Shown piece after piece: positions 36,587 through 45,583 of a DNA stretch of 64,000 nt; within the stretch, counting starts at the first letter, position 1, and each line of letters opens with the position of its first letter. The notes beneath the pieces are model-generated. The model saw only the letters and a list, made by a program, of their open reading frames with translations. It was not told the DNA's origin and ran no database searches. The translations under genes were made by a program, and so were the position numbers. The DNA lies in assembly GCF_000412335.2 (NCBI RefSeq), contig NZ_KE161030.1:2824352-2888351 (forward strand), in the 5' to 3' direction. The DNA comes from Cedecea davisae DSM 4568. Its GTDB lineage: Bacteria > Pseudomonadota > Gammaproteobacteria > Enterobacterales > Enterobacteriaceae.

Positions 36587-36618
36587 AAACAAGCCCGCCG
36601 CGCCTAAGCGGGCTTGTT
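36587..36618. terminator. Hairpin between the permease gene and the convergent LysR gene
   Basis: AACAAGCCCGC / GCGGGCTTGTT arms around CGCGCCTAA. The right arm overlaps the last codons of the convergent LysR gene, so it probably serves both directions. Confidence 0.65.
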
Positions 36619-37503
36619 GCTTTCCCACTCCTGCAAGAAATCAATCAGCGCCCGCACCTTAGCCGGAACGTGCCGCGTATTTGGGTAAACCGCGTAAATA
36701 CCCTGAGAAGGGAAGCGGTACTCCGGCAAAATATGCCGTAATTCACCGCGCTCGATAGCCTCTCTCACCAGCCACTCGGGCAGCAGCCCCACGCCGCATC
36801 CCTGAACCACAAAGGCCATTAACGCCGCAGCGGTATCGGTCATAAAGCGGGACGGCCCGGTAATTGTCAGATCACGCGTTTCCCTGTCGCTGCCAATGAC
36901 CTGCCATTCGCGCGGGGTTGGTAGCCGACGATGGATAACCCATTCTGCTTCAGCAAGTGCTTCAAGGCTGCTAATTGGATTGCGGGCAAGCCATTCAGGA
37001 GCGGCAACTGGCACAATTTCAAAACGTTCGATCAGCGCCGCACGGTAGGAGGAGTCCGCCAGCTTACCGAGGCGGATAGCCAGGTCGAACTGTTCGGAAA
37101 TCAGGTTTATCGGCGCGGAGGATGAATCATGCCGAATGGTTAATTTGGGGTGCAGCTTGCCGAAGGTGCTTAACGCCGGGATGACCTTTGCCTGGCCGTA
37201 TTCCGGCGTGGTCGAAATACGCAGCTCCCCGGAATAGCCGCCGTGGTGGGTCTGTACCTCTTCGACCAGTGCGTCACTTTCTTTCAGCAGCAATAAAGCC
37301 CGCTGGTAGAAGACTTCTCCGGCCTGGGTTAAGGCCACGCGCCGCGTGGAGCGCACCAGCAGAGAGACACCCAGCTCAGTTTCCAGCTGGCGCACATTAA
37401 AGCTGATAACCGCCTTGGTCTGGCGCATAGACTGCGCCGCCGCCGTAAAGCCCCCGGCTTCAACCACCGCAACAAACATCGCTACCCGCTGTAGGTTAAG
37501 CAT
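36604..37503 (-). CDS. LysR-family transcriptional regulator
   Basis: 299 residues. The N-terminal winged HTH reads MLNLQRVAMFVAVVEAGGFTAAAQSMRQTKAVISFNVRQLETELGVSLLVRSTRRVALTQAG, followed by the periplasmic-binding-like effector domain. It is divergent from the MFS transporter gene 110 bases away and is the likely regulator of it. It belongs to the short-chain subgroup that often regulates efflux or catabolic genes; the inducer is unknown. Confidence 0.88.
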   Translation of the reverse strand: MLNLQRVAMFVAVVEAGGFTAAAQSMRQTKAVISFNVRQLETELGVSLLVRSTRRVALTQAGEVFYQRALLLLKESDALVEEVQTHHGGYSGELRISTTPEYGQAKVIPALSTFGKLHPKLTIRHDSSSAPINLISEQFDLAIRLGKLADSSYRAALIERFEIVPVAAPEWLARNPISSLEALAEAEWVIHRRLPTPREWQVIGSDRETRDLTITGPSRFMTDTAAALMAFVVQGCGVGLLPEWLVREAIERGELRHILPEYRFPSQGIYAVYPNTRHVPAKVRALIDFLQEWESNKPA

Positions 37504-37613
37504 GTTAATTCACCACATTATCAAAATATTTTTGACAGTGTATCAGCAGATGCGGGATTTATCCGCCGGGCGGAACCTGCTGAAATCGCGTTTTACTTTG
37601 TACGAGAGCCATC

Positions 37614-38990
37614 ATGCCCTACCGCCATAAGGTCGCCGCCGTCTATCTGCTCGGCTTCTTTCTCGACTTAATTAATATGTTTATTTCCAACGTCGCCTAT
37701 CCGCAAATTGGGCGCGAGCTGCACGCTACGGTCGCCGAGCTGGCGTGGATTGGCCACGGCTATCTTTGCGGGTTGACGCTGGTTATCCCGATTAGCGCCT
37801 GGCTGACTCAGCGCCTGGGCGCTAAGCGGCTGTTTATGCTCTCGCTCGGGCTATTTTCTCTCGGCACGCTGGCTTCGGGCATGTCTCCCGGGCTGGAAGC
37901 GCTTGTTGCCTCGCGTATTTTGCAGGGCATCGGCGGCGGGCTGCTGATCCCCGTCGGTCAGGCGCTGACCTGGCAGCTTTTTGCCGTGCATGAGCGGGCG
38001 AAACTTTCCTCGGTCATTATGATTGTAGCCCTGCTGGCTCCGGCGCTTTCACCCACCGTTGGCGGGCTGCTGGTTGAGTCGCTGGGCTGGCGGTGGATTT
38101 TCCTGGCGAGCCTGCCGCTGGCGCTGCTGACTTTATTGCTGGCGAGCCTGTGGCTACAGCCCTCCCCGGTGCAGAAATCCAACACGCCGCTGGACGCAAA
38201 AGGGCTGGCACTTGGCTCAGTCGGGCTTTTTGCCATCCTGCTCGGCCTGACTCAGGCAAGCAGTCCTGGCGCTCATTTATCGGCGCTGCTGTTGTTGGCC
38301 GCCGGAGCGCTAATGCTCTGGCTGTTTGTTCGCCATAACAGTAAACATCTTCATCCGCTGTTCAGCCTCCCGCTGCTGGCAGACCCGCTATTACGCTATG
38401 CGATGCTGGTTTACCAGTGCATACCGGGGCTGTTTATGGGCACCAGCCTGGTGAGCATTATTTATCTGCAAACACAGCTGGGGATGACTGCCACGCAAAC
38501 CGGAGCGCTGATGGTTCCCTGGGCGCTGGCTTCCTTCGTCGCCATCTCTTTTACCGGCAGGATGTTTAACCGCCTTGGCCCGCGCCCGCTGATTACGCTG
38601 GGCGGCTTACTCCAGGCGGCGGGCATTCTGCTGCTGACTCAGGTCACATCCGGGGAGCAAATCGCGCTGCTGATTGCCGCTTATATTCTGATGGGCCTCG
38701 GCGGCAGCCTTTCCAGCAGCACGGCGCAAAGCACCGCATTTATCTCAACACCTGCGCGGGTGATGCCGGAGGCCAGCGCGCTGTGGAACATCAACCGCCA
38801 GCTGAGTTTTTGCTTCGGCGTTGCGCTGCTGAGCCTGCTGTTGACGGTGCTGCAAAGCCAGCTTCCGGCACAGCAGGCTTATCTGCTCACGTTTAGCTTT
38901 GCCGCCGCCGGGACGATTATTCCGCTGGCTTATCATTTACGGCTTAATAACCAACAAATTAAGAAACAACTTATCAAAAAGGAGTCCTGA
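37614..38990 (+). CDS. MFS drug efflux transporter, DHA2-like
   Basis: 458 residues with about 13-14 membrane helices. The MFS motif A-like WLTQRLGAKRLFMLSL and the antiporter motif C-like ALLAPALSPTVGGLLVESLGWRWIFLASLPLALL are visible. The organisation fits DHA2 exporters of the EmrB/QacA group. It is preceded by a divergent LysR gene and followed 3 bases later by a small NTF2-like protein, forming a probable LysR-controlled export unit. Substrate unknown. Confidence 0.86.
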   Translation: MPYRHKVAAVYLLGFFLDLINMFISNVAYPQIGRELHATVAELAWIGHGYLCGLTLVIPISAWLTQRLGAKRLFMLSLGLFSLGTLASGMSPGLEALVASRILQGIGGGLLIPVGQALTWQLFAVHERAKLSSVIMIVALLAPALSPTVGGLLVESLGWRWIFLASLPLALLTLLLASLWLQPSPVQKSNTPLDAKGLALGSVGLFAILLGLTQASSPGAHLSALLLLAAGALMLWLFVRHNSKHLHPLFSLPLLADPLLRYAMLVYQCIPGLFMGTSLVSIIYLQTQLGMTATQTGALMVPWALASFVAISFTGRMFNRLGPRPLITLGGLLQAAGILLLTQVTSGEQIALLIAAYILMGLGGSLSSSTAQSTAFISTPARVMPEASALWNINRQLSFCFGVALLSLLLTVLQSQLPAQQAYLLTFSFAAAGTIIPLAYHLRLNNQQIKKQLIKKES

Positions 38991-38993
38991 GCA

Positions 38994-39368
38994 ATGAATA
39001 TCTGGTTTAAAGAAGTTATCGACGCCCACGTCGCGATAGAACAGTGGCTTGGCGCCAAAGAAGGCGGCGTTGAGGCCATGCTGGCACGCTTTAGTGCAGA
39101 TTACTCAATGGTGGCGCTAAGCGGTGCAAAGCTGGATTTTCCTGGCCTGTGCGGCTTTTTCAAGGCTCAGGGCGGCAGCCGTTCCGGCCTGCAAATTCAG
39201 GTGGATGAGCTTACCTTGCTGGATGAATGGCCGCAGGGTGCGGCGGTGCTTTACCGTGAAACGCAGACCCTGAACGGGTCAAGCACGGTGCGCTGGTCTA
39301 CGGCCATTTTCCGCCGCGAGGGCGATAAAGTGTTATGGCGCCATCTGCACGAAACCGGGCAAATTTAA
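38994..39368 (+). CDS. Small NTF2/SnoaL-like (DUF4440-type) protein
   Basis: 124 residues with the length and pattern of an NTF2-like fold: N-terminal helices (VAIEQWLGAKEGGVEAMLARF), beta strands ending VRWSTAIFRREGDKVLWRHLHET. AAGGAG lies before the ATG, which is 3 bases after the MFS stop, so it is co-transcribed with the exporter. It may bind or modify a small molecule; no catalytic residues can be named. Confidence 0.7.
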   Translation: MNIWFKEVIDAHVAIEQWLGAKEGGVEAMLARFSADYSMVALSGAKLDFPGLCGFFKAQGGSRSGLQIQVDELTLLDEWPQGAAVLYRETQTLNGSSTVRWSTAIFRREGDKVLWRHLHETGQI

Positions 39369-39401
39369 GGCAGGCCGGGCGGTGAAAGCCGCCCCGTTGA
39401 C

Positions 39402-39704
39402 TTACAGCGCGATGTTGAAGTGGCTACCGTCCGGCAGCTCAATATCAAGCTTAACTTTACCGCCCGCCGCCTCGACATAGCGTTTGAGCGAGGACAGCTT
39501 AATATCGCGCCCCTTTTTCTCCATTTCGGCCACGGTTGGCTGCTTAACGCCAAGCTGTTTTGCCATTTCGTTTTGCGTTTTTCTCACCCGCTCACGCAGC
39601 TCGGCGAGGTGGATATTAAGCAGCATTTCATCGGCCATCGCCTGTGCCGCAGCCACGACTTCCGGTTTTTCTGTGGCAAGCAGCTCTTCTAGTGTTCGAC
39701 CCAT
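39402..39704 (-). CDS. HigA-like XRE-family antitoxin
   Basis: 100 residues with an XRE helix-turn-helix (LRERVRKTQNEMAKQLGVKQPTVAEMEKKGRDIKLSSLKRYVEAAGGKVKLDIELPDG). The toxin gene is upstream and overlaps it by 16 bases, the reversed toxin-first order typical of higBA. The antitoxin should neutralise the toxin and repress the operon. Confidence 0.85.
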   Translation of the reverse strand: MGRTLEELLATEKPEVVAAAQAMADEMLLNIHLAELRERVRKTQNEMAKQLGVKQPTVAEMEKKGRDIKLSSLKRYVEAAGGKVKLDIELPDGSHFNIAL

Positions 39705-40063
39705 TCTATTTGTTCCTTTTCCGTTAGCTGTTTCAAATGTGCTGCAAATTCCTTATCGGCCAGGGGGATCATGACATCATAAAAACGCTTTTCATTTCCG
39801 ACCTTATTCCCGGCACACAGCAGGATGGCACAACGTCTTATATCAAAAGCAAAAAATAACCTTAATGGCTCCCCTCTGCACTGAACGCGCAACTCTTTCA
39901 TATTTGCGTATTGCGAGCCTTTCACCGTGTCCGCATAAGGCCTGTTTAATAAAGGCCCCCTGTTCTTCAGCAACACCATTGATGCTATGACACAGGATTT
40001 GGTTGCATCATCCGATGCCGTAAACCAGGCATCAAACGTATCCGTCATTTTAATCGACCACAC
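39689..40063 (-). CDS. HigB/RelE-like type II toxin (Gp49/DUF891 family)
   Basis: 124 residues. Blocks of the phage Gp49-like HigB family are present: GPLLNRPYADTVKGSQYANMKELRVQCRGEPLRLFFAFDIRRCAILLCAGNKVGNEKRFYDVMIPLADKEFAAHL. Such toxins are ribosome-dependent mRNA interferases. A GTG start at 40063 with GGAGG five bases upstream is favoured. First gene of a two-gene operon with the HigA-like antitoxin. Confidence 0.85.
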   Translation of the reverse strand: MWSIKMTDTFDAWFTASDDATKSCVIASMVLLKNRGPLLNRPYADTVKGSQYANMKELRVQCRGEPLRLFFAFDIRRCAILLCAGNKVGNEKRFYDVMIPLADKEFAAHLKQLTEKEQIEWVEH

Positions 40064-40076
40064 ATCACCCTCCGCA

Positions 40077-40109
40077 ATATAGGTTAATTCCTATATAGGC
40101 ACAAGCCTA
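40077..40109 (-). promoter_or_regulatory. Candidate operator of the HigBA-like operon
   Basis: Two inverted repeats lie just upstream of the toxin start: ATATAGG-N6-CCTATAT (40077-40096) and ATAGGC-ACAA-GCCTAT (40094-40109). Toxin-antitoxin operons are usually autorepressed through such palindromes. No experiment supports this yet. Confidence 0.5.
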
Positions 40110-40247
40110 TGCGGCTATTATGTGAGCAGCAGCCAGGTTAATCATCTGACATTCAGTGAATGGCCGAGTGGGATTCAGAAATAAAGATTAAAGTTCAGCG
40201 GGTTGCAGCGTTAGAGGGAAGACGCTCGCAAATTGATGGGATTGAAA

Positions 40248-40272
40248 GGTGGATGAGAGAACCTCATCCACC
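40248..40272 (-). terminator. Hairpin after the second EF-G gene
   Basis: A perfect 10-base stem (GGTGGATGAG / CTCATCCACC) with a 5-base loop lies 12 bases beyond the EF-G stop, followed on the minus strand by TTTC. The weak T run leaves some doubt. Confidence 0.6.
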
Positions 40273-40283
40273 CGGGTTACTGA

Positions 40284-42383
40284 TTATGATTTACGGCTGG
40301 CAATAATGGCGTCCGCCACGTTACGCGGTGCTTCCGAATAGTGATGGAACTCCATGCTGTAAGTCGCCCTGCCCTGAGACATGGAGCGCAGCGTGGTGGA
40401 GTAGCCAAACATTTCCGCCAGGGGAACATCGGCGCGAATGATCTGGCTGCCAAACCGCTCTTCCATGCCTTGCACCATGCCGCGGCGGGAAGAGAGATCG
40501 CCCATAATATTACCGGCATACTCTTCCGGCGTTTCCACCTCGACGTGCATCACCGGCTCCAGAATAACCGGGTCCGCCTTCCGCGCCGCGTCCTTGAAGC
40601 CAAATATAGCCGCCATCCTGAACGCCATTTCCGAAGAGTCGACGTCATGATAGGAGCCAAAGGTCAGCGTCGCTTTGATGTCCACCACCGGGTAACCGGC
40701 CAGCACGCCGGTGTTCATGGCTTCACGCAGGCCTTTTTCCACGGAAGGAATAAACTCGCGCGGCACCACGCCGCCTTTGGTGGCATCTTCAAACACAAAG
40801 CCTTTGCCCGGCTCAAGCGGTTCGAGCGTCAATACAACGTGACCATACTGGCCTTTACCGCCGGACTGGCGAACAAATTTGCCTTCAACGTCCTTCGCGA
40901 TTTTGCGGATGGTTTCGCGGTAAGTCACCTGAGGGCGACCGATATTTGCTTCCACGCCGAACTCACGCTTCATGCGGTCAACGATGATTTCCAGATGCAG
41001 TTCGCCCATCCCGGAGATAATCGTCTGGCCTGACTCTTCGTCCGTATGTAGCCTGAAAGACGGATCTTCAGCCGCCAGCCGCTGTAGCGCGATGCCCATT
41101 CTCTCCTGGTCGGCTTTGGTCTTCGGTTCAATAGCCAGCGAAATAACCGGCTCCGGGAATTCCATACGTTCCAGAGTAATAATGGCATCCGGGTCGCTCA
41201 GCGTGTCGCCCGTTGTCACATCTTTCAGCCCCACGCAGGCGGCGATATCACCGGCACGCAGCTCGTCAACTTCATGCCTGTCGTTAGCATGCATCTGTAC
41301 GATGCGGCCAATACGCTCCTTCTTCCCTTTCACCGGGTTGTAAACCGAGTCGCCTTTTTTCAGCACCCCGGAATACACGCGGATAAAGGTCAGCTGGCCG
41401 ACATACGGGTCGGTCATCAGTTTGAACGCGAGCGCCGAGAACGGTTCGTCGTCGTTAGCGTGGCGTTCAATCACGCCGCCTTTTTCATCAACACCCTGAA
41501 TAGAAGGAATGTCGAGCGGAGACGGCATAAGTTCAACCACCGCATCCAGCATGCGCTGCACGCCTTTGTTTTTAAAAGCACTGCCGCAAAGCATCGGCTG
41601 GATTTCACCGGCAATCGTGCGGACGCGCAGCCCGGCAATAATATCTGCTTCGTCCAACTCACCGGTTTCCAGATATTTATCCATCAGCTCGTCGTTGGCC
41701 TCGGCCGCAGCTGAAACCATTTTTTCGCGCCACAGCTGCGCCGTTTCCAGCAGCTCGTCCGGCACCGGAGCATAATCAAAGGTCATGCCCTGGGTCGCAT
41801 CGTCCCATAAAATGGCCCGCATTTTGATGAGATCGACTACGCCGGTGAAGTGATCCTCTGCGCCAATCGGGATAACGATCGGCACCGGATTAGCCTTCAG
41901 TCGGTCAACCATCATTTGTACCACGCGGAAGAAGTCGGCTCCCGGTCGGTCCATTTTGTTGACGAAAGCCAGGCGCGGCACGCCATATTTATTGGCCTGC
42001 CGCCAGACGGTTTCCGACTGTGGCTGTACGCCGCCAACGGAGTCATAAACCATCACGGCACCGTCCAGCACGCGCATAGAGCGTTCTACCTCAATGGTGA
42101 AGTCTACGTGTCCCGGAGTGTCTATGATGTTGATACGGTGCGGTTCAAAACCGCGATCCATACCCGGCCAGAAGCAGCTCACCGCGGCGGAAGTAATGGT
42201 TATGCCGCGCTCTTGCTCCTGAGCCATCCAGTCTGTCGTTGCTGCGCCATCGTGAACTTCACCCAGTTTATGGCTCATGCCGGTGTAAAACAGAATACGT
42301 TCCGTAGTCGTCGTTTTACCGGCATCGATATGGGCTGAAATACCAATGTTGCGATAGCGTTCGAGAGGGATGGGTCGGGGCAT
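40284..42383 (-). CDS. fusA2: Second translation elongation factor G (EF-G paralogue)
   Basis: 699 residues with all EF-G parts: GTPase motifs [12 protein letters not shown] (17-28), DTPGHVDF and NKMDR, then domain II ([19 protein letters not shown]), domain III, domain IV (YRETI..., [21 protein letters not shown]) and domain V. It is not the housekeeping fusA, which sits in the rpsL-rpsG-fusA-tufA operon. Several blocks ([50 protein letters not shown]) look more like betaproteobacterial EF-G than E. coli EF-G, suggesting transfer. It is divergent from an ArsR-type regulator. It could be a stress or resistance variant; that is inference. Confidence 0.92.
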   Translation of the reverse strand: MPRPIPLERYRNIGISAHIDAGKTTTTERILFYTGMSHKLGEVHDGAATTDWMAQEQERGITITSAAVSCFWPGMDRGFEPHRINIIDTPGHVDFTIEVERSMRVLDGAVMVYDSVGGVQPQSETVWRQANKYGVPRLAFVNKMDRPGADFFRVVQMMVDRLKANPVPIVIPIGAEDHFTGVVDLIKMRAILWDDATQGMTFDYAPVPDELLETAQLWREKMVSAAAEANDELMDKYLETGELDEADIIAGLRVRTIAGEIQPMLCGSAFKNKGVQRMLDAVVELMPSPLDIPSIQGVDEKGGVIERHANDDEPFSALAFKLMTDPYVGQLTFIRVYSGVLKKGDSVYNPVKGKKERIGRIVQMHANDRHEVDELRAGDIAACVGLKDVTTGDTLSDPDAIITLERMEFPEPVISLAIEPKTKADQERMGIALQRLAAEDPSFRLHTDEESGQTIISGMGELHLEIIVDRMKREFGVEANIGRPQVTYRETIRKIAKDVEGKFVRQSGGKGQYGHVVLTLEPLEPGKGFVFEDATKGGVVPREFIPSVEKGLREAMNTGVLAGYPVVDIKATLTFGSYHDVDSSEMAFRMAAIFGFKDAARKADPVILEPVMHVEVETPEEYAGNIMGDLSSRRGMVQGMEERFGSQIIRADVPLAEMFGYSTTLRSMSQGRATYSMEFHHYSEAPRNVADAIIASRKS

Positions 42384-42455
42384 GATGCGTCCTTAGTCTT
42401 ATCGACTGTTTAGTTGCGGCCGGAATGGCCGGTTCGTTTGTTCGCCATCATCATA

Positions 42456-42467
42456 GTACAACTGTAC
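42456..42467. promoter_or_regulatory. Palindrome in the EF-G/ArsR divergent promoter region
   Basis: GTACA-AC-TGTAC is a perfect 5+5 inverted repeat in the 192-base gap between the two divergent genes, close to AT-rich promoter-like sequence (TATATTCGAACTATTTTAGTTATAG). It is a candidate operator for the ArsR-type protein. Confidence 0.45.
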
Positions 42468-42575
42468 GAGTATATTCGAACTATTTTAGTTATAGTTTAT
42501 CCCGATGCTCGCTTAGCCTTCGGGTTTTGCTATAGTAGCCGGCCGCCGAGCCGCCACCGCCGACACAGGAACAGT

Positions 42576-42884
42576 ATGATCGCCAACCATCCGGAACGTG
42601 AACAAATCCGCCTTGAAAATGTGCTTTTTGCCCTCGGGAATCCCCTCAGGCTGGAGATTGTAAAATCGCTGGCAGACGGCGTGGAGCTGTCATGCGGGGC
42701 ATTGCGTAAAGACGTGGCTAAATCGACGATGACACACCACTGGCGCGTACTGCGCGATAGCGGCGTTATCTGGCAGCGCCCCCAGGGGCGAGAGAATTTG
42801 ATTTCGTTAAGGCGTGAAGATTTGGACGCGCGTTTTCCCGGCCTGCTGGAAACGTTGCTGCGGGTGATGGTGGACGAGACGTAA
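42576..42884 (+). CDS. ArsR-type winged-helix transcriptional regulator
   Basis: 102 residues from the ATG at 42576, with AGGA 6 bases upstream; longer starts would translate the promoter region. The ArsR/HTH fold is clear: LENVLFALGNPLRLEIVKSLADGVELSCGALRKDVAKSTMTHHWRVLRDSGVIWQRPQGRENLISLRREDL. Cysteine pairs typical of metal sensors are absent (one Cys in the recognition region), so it is probably not metal-responsive. It is divergent from the second EF-G gene and is its likely regulator. Confidence 0.82.
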   Translation: MIANHPEREQIRLENVLFALGNPLRLEIVKSLADGVELSCGALRKDVAKSTMTHHWRVLRDSGVIWQRPQGRENLISLRREDLDARFPGLLETLLRVMVDET

Positions 42885-42912
42885 AAAAGCCGCCCTTCAG
42901 GCGGCCTCTTCA
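42884..42912. terminator. Hairpin between the ArsR-type gene and yeeX
   Basis: AGCCGCC / GGCGGC arms around CTTCA, with T runs mainly in the leftward direction (yeeX). Confidence 0.65.
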
Positions 42913-42924
42913 AATCAGCAACGG

Positions 42925-43260
42925 TTACTCAGACTTGGTGTCGGTAACTTTCTGCTCGCCCATCACTTTGAGCTTTTTAGAGATTTCACGACGCTCTTTA
43001 GACAGCTCTGCGTTTTTGATGATGTAGTCATCCACGCGGTCTTCGTAGTCGGTTTTCATGCTGGCGATGATGCCCTGCACCGCTTCGATGCTCATGCCAG
43101 GTTTGATGTAATCGCTCAGGTTGTCGAGCAGCAGAACACGTTTCTGGTTGTCACGGACTTTTTTCTCTACGTCCTGGATTTCACGCTGCAGTTTGTTTTT
43201 ACGACGGAACAGACGAACAAACTCCAGAACGTCCTGGAAGGTAGGTTTGATATTTTCCAT
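42925..43260 (-). CDS. yeeX: YeeX, DUF496-family coiled-coil protein
   Basis: 111 residues, highly charged and helical, matching E. coli YeeX over its full length ([57 protein letters not shown]). It is a conserved cytoplasmic protein of unknown function, probably coiled-coil. Its neighbourhood (yeeA next) is as in E. coli. Confidence 0.95.
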   Translation of the reverse strand: MENIKPTFQDVLEFVRLFRRKNKLQREIQDVEKKVRDNQKRVLLLDNLSDYIKPGMSIEAVQGIIASMKTDYEDRVDDYIIKNAELSKERREISKKLKVMGEQKVTDTKSE

Positions 43261-43433
43261 TTTTACACCCCTGCTAAATTGGTACTCGGATTCGTTAAGA
43301 CAACCGCCATAACCTTAGTAGTAGCGGTTGACGATTACAATTTTTTGTCAGTCTCACTAACGGGCTTGCCCTATCTTAACCTCAAATTCTGCTGAATCGA
43401 AACAAGCATTATGATTTCTGTGCTTTACGCGCG

Positions 43434-44492
43434 CTATTTGCGCAGCGCGCGGCAAATCAGACTCGACAGCAGCTCAAGCTGGCGAGCCAGTTCCAGGCTA
43501 AGCCAGACGTAACCGTGGATCGGCGTTTCCTGTAGCTGGCCGTTCTGCCCGTCTTCCATCAGTTGGCGCAGCTCGGAGACAATCTCATTAAGCTTTTCGC
43601 TATTGGCCGAGATAGGCGAAGGGTTCCCCTCATGCAGCGCCTTCGCAATTGCCCCCAGGGTGCGCTGGGTCATTTGCTGAGTATCGCGCAGCGTATGGGC
43701 ATTAATCATCAGGAAATGGCTGGCGCGGGTTGCCCAGTAAGCGTTGATTTGCAGCTCAAGCGTGCAAACCAAATTACGGTTGATGGTCTGAATAGCCTCA
43801 AAAACCGACTTCTGGATGCGCGTTTCTTTGCTGCTCGGGCCAATCAAAGCCCGCATTTTTACCACGTCGTTGAGCACTTTTTGCAGCGGCTTCTCGAGCC
43901 TTGGCCGCTCAACCAGGTTGGGCGAGAACCCGGCGGTGTAGATTTTACCGAGCGCCTGCACGAAGCTCGCCATCTGGATACGCCAGTGGATGAAGGCGCG
44001 CTGCGGGTAAACGCTGGTGAACAGCATCGCCAGCAATGAGCCAAAAATGACGTCGCCGCTGCGCCAGAGCGCCACTTCCATATCCCCGGCTGGCGCACCG
44101 ACCACAACCGACAGCGTGATGCCTATCAGCAGCGCCTGATACGGGCGTTTGCCCAATGCCAGATAGCCGCACAGGAACATCGCCAGCCCGCACCAGATAA
44201 TCATCAGCGGCAGGGAATAAAGTTCCAGCTTCAGGGCTATCAGCCCCACGGCAGCGCCGAAAATGGTTCCGCCAATGCGCTGGAAAGCGCGCGGCACCAC
44301 GTTGCCCCAGAACGAGATAGGCCCCATCACCACCACCAGCGTGATAAGCGGCCAGGTCCCTTCGGGGATTTGCAGCATGCGAACCAGAACGAAAGTCAGA
44401 ACAAAGGCAAGCGCGATACGCACACCGTGCACGATGCGATAGTTACGGTAGATGCGGATCTCAAACGGGGTCAGTGATTTGTCGGGACGCAC
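43434..44492 (-). CDS. yeeA: YeeA, FUSC-family inner membrane protein
   Basis: 352 residues with about five to six membrane helices in the first 170 residues (VRIALAFVLTFVLVRML, WPLITLVVVMGPISFWGNVVPRAFQRIGGTIFGAAVGLIAL, ALLIGITLSVVVGAPAGDMEVALWRSGDVIFGSLLAMLFTSVYPQRAF) and a helical cytoplasmic C-terminus. This is the FUSC/aromatic-acid exporter-like layout. It starts with GTG, as the E. coli protein does. Function not established. Confidence 0.93.
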   Translation of the reverse strand: MRPDKSLTPFEIRIYRNYRIVHGVRIALAFVLTFVLVRMLQIPEGTWPLITLVVVMGPISFWGNVVPRAFQRIGGTIFGAAVGLIALKLELYSLPLMIIWCGLAMFLCGYLALGKRPYQALLIGITLSVVVGAPAGDMEVALWRSGDVIFGSLLAMLFTSVYPQRAFIHWRIQMASFVQALGKIYTAGFSPNLVERPRLEKPLQKVLNDVVKMRALIGPSSKETRIQKSVFEAIQTINRNLVCTLELQINAYWATRASHFLMINAHTLRDTQQMTQRTLGAIAKALHEGNPSPISANSEKLNEIVSELRQLMEDGQNGQLQETPIHGYVWLSLELARQLELLSSLICRALRK

Positions 44493-44611
44493 ACCCGGCT
44501 CTCCGGAAACAAAAACGCGATTGTACTCGTTTTTCCAAAAACGAGATCATAAAGCCGCCGCCCGCAGGCCTTTTACGAGCGATATTTCACATTTCCTTGC
44601 TGAATATCAGA

Positions 44612-44636
44612 AATCAGGCGGCATAACGCCGCCTTA
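44612..44636 (-). terminator. Hairpin after the VOC-family gene
   Basis: AGGCGGC-ATAAC-GCCGCCT, just beyond the stop of the leftward gene ending at 44644. It lacks a T run, so it could be a weak terminator or a transcript-stabilising stem. Confidence 0.45.
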
Positions 44637-44643
44637 TAGAGCT

Positions 44644-45078
44644 TTAGCGCAGCCAGGGCGTTACCGTGACGCCCACCAGCAACCCTTCCGGGCTGAGCAG
44701 GCGAGATACCGTTTGCCCCCACGGCTCCAGGCGGTTTTCAATCAACAGCTGATACCCCGCCTGCTTAAGCACCGCCGTTGCCTGCCCGACATCTTCAACT
44801 TCAAATTCCACCCAGCTTTGCGGCGTAACCTGGTCAGCAGGCCACAACGCCAGGCCAAAGCATGACTGAGCGGCCTGGGCGAGCGGCCAGAGGGCAAAGT
44901 GCTTCACCCCGTCCAGCTCGCCGTGTTCCGTAGCCAGATAATCTTCATTGCCGTCCATCGCCTTTAGCGGCAACCCAAGCGCCTGCTGATAAAAAGCAGA
45001 GCTTGCCGCCACGTCTTGCGTTATCGGGCCATATCCGGCGACAAATAAAACCTTCAGCCCGGCAATCGCATCCACCAT
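44644..45078 (-). CDS. VOC-family (glyoxalase/bleomycin-resistance-like) protein
   Basis: 144 residues with the paired beta-alpha-beta-beta-beta pattern of the vicinal oxygen chelate fold (KVLFVAGYGPITQDVAASSAFYQQALGLPLKAMDGNEDYLA; GQATAVLKQAGYQLLIENRLEPWGQTVSRLLSPEGLLVGVT). Metal ligands cannot be assigned safely. Enzyme or binding protein of unknown substrate. It is not in E. coli between sbmC and yeeA; it follows sbmC by 14 bases and is probably transcribed with it. Confidence 0.8.
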   Translation of the reverse strand: MVDAIAGLKVLFVAGYGPITQDVAASSAFYQQALGLPLKAMDGNEDYLATEHGELDGVKHFALWPLAQAAQSCFGLALWPADQVTPQSWVEFEVEDVGQATAVLKQAGYQLLIENRLEPWGQTVSRLLSPEGLLVGVTVTPWLR

Positions 45079-45092
45079 GGTCAGTACCTCAC

Positions 45093-45557
45093 TCAGGCTT
45101 TAGTCACCGGGATATACATCTCTATTTCCCATACGCCGGAAGCAGAGCCGTCGCTAAGATAGATTTCGTAGCATGGCTTGCCGGTTAACCGATAACCGCC
45201 GTCGGCTTCGATCTGGTCGAAGAAGCGTTCCCAGGCCTGCTGGAATGCGTCGTTTTCAACGACGGCACGGCCGATGGCATAAGTATCCGCGGCAATTGAG
45301 GTGATAATTACGCCTTCACTGTTTTGCGGGAGGACGAAGTCATCCGCCACGCCAATTACCGTGTCTACGCGGAGTTTTTCTGCCGGGACAACGTCCGGGT
45401 CGTCATAATAAACGGCCAGCCAGTCGCCGTTCAGGCTGTGGGATTTCGCCCACAGAGCCAGTTGACCGAAGCCCTGTGGAACCGTTGTTTCCCACGGCCC
45501 CACCAGATGAAACCCGGCTACTTTGCGCGCCGGAACTTGCTGAACTTTGAACGTCAT
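45093..45557 (-). CDS. sbmC: DNA gyrase inhibitor SbmC (GyrI-like)
   Basis: 154 residues from the ATG at 45557 (MTFKVQQVPARKVAGFHLVGPWETTVPQGFGQL). It matches E. coli SbmC/GyrI throughout (WLAVYYDDPDVVPAEKLRVDTVIGV, GSASGVWEIEMYIPVTKA). SbmC binds gyrase and protects cells from quinolones, CcdB and microcin B17 in the cytoplasm. The upstream region carries a near-consensus LexA box. It follows dacD and precedes a VOC gene. Confidence 0.93.
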   Translation of the reverse strand: MTFKVQQVPARKVAGFHLVGPWETTVPQGFGQLALWAKSHSLNGDWLAVYYDDPDVVPAEKLRVDTVIGVADDFVLPQNSEGVIITSIAADTYAIGRAVVENDAFQQAWERFFDQIEADGGYRLTGKPCYEIYLSDGSASGVWEIEMYIPVTKA

Positions 45558-45583
45558 ACTGCCTCCACGCTGATGAATAAATG

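Noticed and set aside
40284..42383. EF-G gene as the housekeeping fusA
   Set aside because: rpsL, rpsG and tuf are absent, and the sequence differs from enterobacterial EF-G across most domains.
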